In this document: piece after piece, positions 63,285 to 64,000 of the stretch | Layout: every line of letters starts with the position of its first letter | Position numbering within the stretch: position 1 is the stretch's first letter | Source of the DNA: Comamonadaceae bacterium | Lineage (GTDB): Bacteria; Pseudomonadota; Gammaproteobacteria; Burkholderiales; Burkholderiaceae_C | Assembly (NCBI GenBank): GCA_947453965.1 | Contig: CANGIQ010000007.1 | Span: 1-64,000 of the forward strand | Reading direction: 5' to 3' | Length of the DNA stretch: 64,000 bases | Translations under genes and position numbers: made by a program | Notes under the pieces: generated by a model | The model's input: the letters and a program-made list of their open reading frames with translations, nothing else | What the model was told of the DNA's origin: nothing | Databases searched by the model: none

Positions 63285-64000
63285 TCAGGTTTTGAAAGGC
63301 CAGAGATGAAAGAAGCGGCGCACACGGCGCCAAACTTCTGCCAGACCATGCGGCTCGAAGATGAGGAACAACACAATCATCAAGCCAAACACAATGGTGC
63401 GAACCGGTGAGAGCACGAGCATGGCGTTGTCGCCCAGAGGCAGCCAACCAACCACCAGCTTTAGCACTTCAGGCACCAGCGTCATGAACACGGCGCCCAA
63501 AATGCTGCCCAGCACCGAGCCCATGCCCCCCACAATGACCGACGCCAAAAAGAAAATCGACATCAGCAGCGGAAAGCTCTCTGGCGTCACCGCACGGAAG
63601 AAGTAGGCAAACATGCCACCCGCCACGCCGGCATAAAACGACGAAATCGCAAACGACAACAGCTTGTAGGGCAAGAGCGGAATACCCAGCACCTCGGCTG
63701 AAATGTCGCGGTCGCGAATAGCGATGAAAGCGCGACCAATGCGGGTGCGAAACAAATTGGCCACACCCAGCAACATCAAGGCTGTGATGGGCACGATGAC
63801 CCAATACAGCTTGAACGAGTCATCCAACTCGAGGCCAAAGATTTGTGCAGGCGGCAGCGTCAAACCACTCGTGCCACCTGTGAGCGAGGTGTAGTGCGAA
63901 AAAATGAAATGCGCCAACACGCCGGCGGCAATGGTGGCAATCGCCAAGTACAAGCCTTTCACCCGCAGCGACGGCAGGCCCACCACCAAGCCCGCCAGCA
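63285..64000 (-). CDS. LivM-like ABC transporter permease (cut by window edge)
   Basis: The 3' part of a branched-chain-type permease. The visible about 238 residues include VGLPSLRVKGLYLAIATIAA, the loop AIRDRDISAEVLGIPLLPYK and GGMGSVLGSILGAVFMTLVP, typical of LivM. The frame is open to the last base, so the start lies beyond 64000. It ends 42 bases before the binding-protein gene and is the first visible gene of the operon. Confidence 0.93.
   Translation of the reverse strand, partial: LAGLVVGLPSLRVKGLYLAIATIAAGVLAHFIFSHYTSLTGGTSGLTLPPAQIFGLELDDSFKLYWVIVPITALMLLGVANLFRTRIGRAFIAIRDRDISAEVLGIPLLPYKLLSFAISSFYAGVAGGMFAYFFRAVTPESFPLLMSIFFLASVIVGGMGSVLGSILGAVFMTLVPEVLKLVVGWLPLGDNAMLVLSPVRTIVFGLMIVLFLIFEPHGLAEVWRRVRRFFHLWPFKT

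Overview
The window looks like a chromosomal segment of a freshwater-type betaproteobacterium of the Burkholderiales, most likely Comamonadaceae (Limnohabitans/Rhodoferax-like). This is inferred from the protein families (str operon, mreBCD-mrdA, gatCAB, urt/ure cluster, HAAT-type ABC transporter with acyl-CoA synthetase), the moderately GC-rich codon use and the tight, overlapping operons. No insertion sequence, prophage, CRISPR array, rRNA or tRNA gene was seen. Both edges cut genes: rpsG at the left and a LivM-type permease at the right.

Layout. 1-4.7 kb (minus): rpsG and rpsL of the str operon, then an operon read hemJ - vanZ-like - [2Fe-2S] protein - alpha/beta hydrolase - dacA. A small-RNA-like or attenuator element lies upstream of hemJ. 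4.7-13.4 kb: hemB, a dienelactone hydrolase, an SDR-MaoC pair, a LysR regulator divergent from mmsA, a GMC oxidoreductase, and a TauE/SafE exporter preceded by a structured, terminator-ended RNA candidate. 13.5-22.2 kb: the elongasome operon mreB-mreC-mreD-mrdA (minus), divergent from gatC-gatA-gatB plus an alpha/beta hydrolase. 22.2-28.1 kb: pyrE, exodeoxyribonuclease III, a globin-like fusion protein with a small Cys-rich exported protein, an OmpR-type two-component system, a small outer-membrane barrel and a DUF3297 protein.

28.1-43.9 kb is a complete urea module. A TonB-dependent receptor is coupled to ureD. The urea ABC transporter urtABCDE runs on the opposite strand. Then follow ureA - small His-rich membrane protein - ureB - ureC - ureE - ureF - ureG, with a histidine kinase/response regulator pair 10 bases behind ureG. 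Each of the three transcription units has a sigma-54-like (GG-N10-GC) element at its start, which suggests nitrogen control. Together the genes would import urea, bring in a metal (probably nickel), assemble urease and hydrolyse urea.

43.9-57.9 kb: an undescribed 57-aa membrane protein, a winged-helix protein, a TIGR03862-type flavoprotein, an amidase, panD, a GGDEF diguanylate cyclase, a fused monoheme cytochrome-porin resembling Cyc2, two small related exported/membrane proteins, a NarL-type regulator with a hybrid kinase, an Ohr peroxidase, an exported protein with an M14 carboxypeptidase, and an MBL-fold hydrolase. 57.9-64 kb (minus): livM-like permease, substrate-binding protein, livF, acyl-CoA synthetase, TetR regulator and enoyl-CoA hydratase, probably for uptake and CoA activation of an organic acid.

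Most interesting: the Cyc2-like cytochrome-porin (49083-50498), the heme-pocket-less globin fusion (23774-24592), the sRNA candidate with an anti-Shine-Dalgarno loop (4574-4671), the three sigma-54-like promoters of the urea module, the TonB receptor and His-rich mini-protein embedded in it, and the structured RNA before the TauE/SafE gene. All calls come from reading the sequence; no database search was run.
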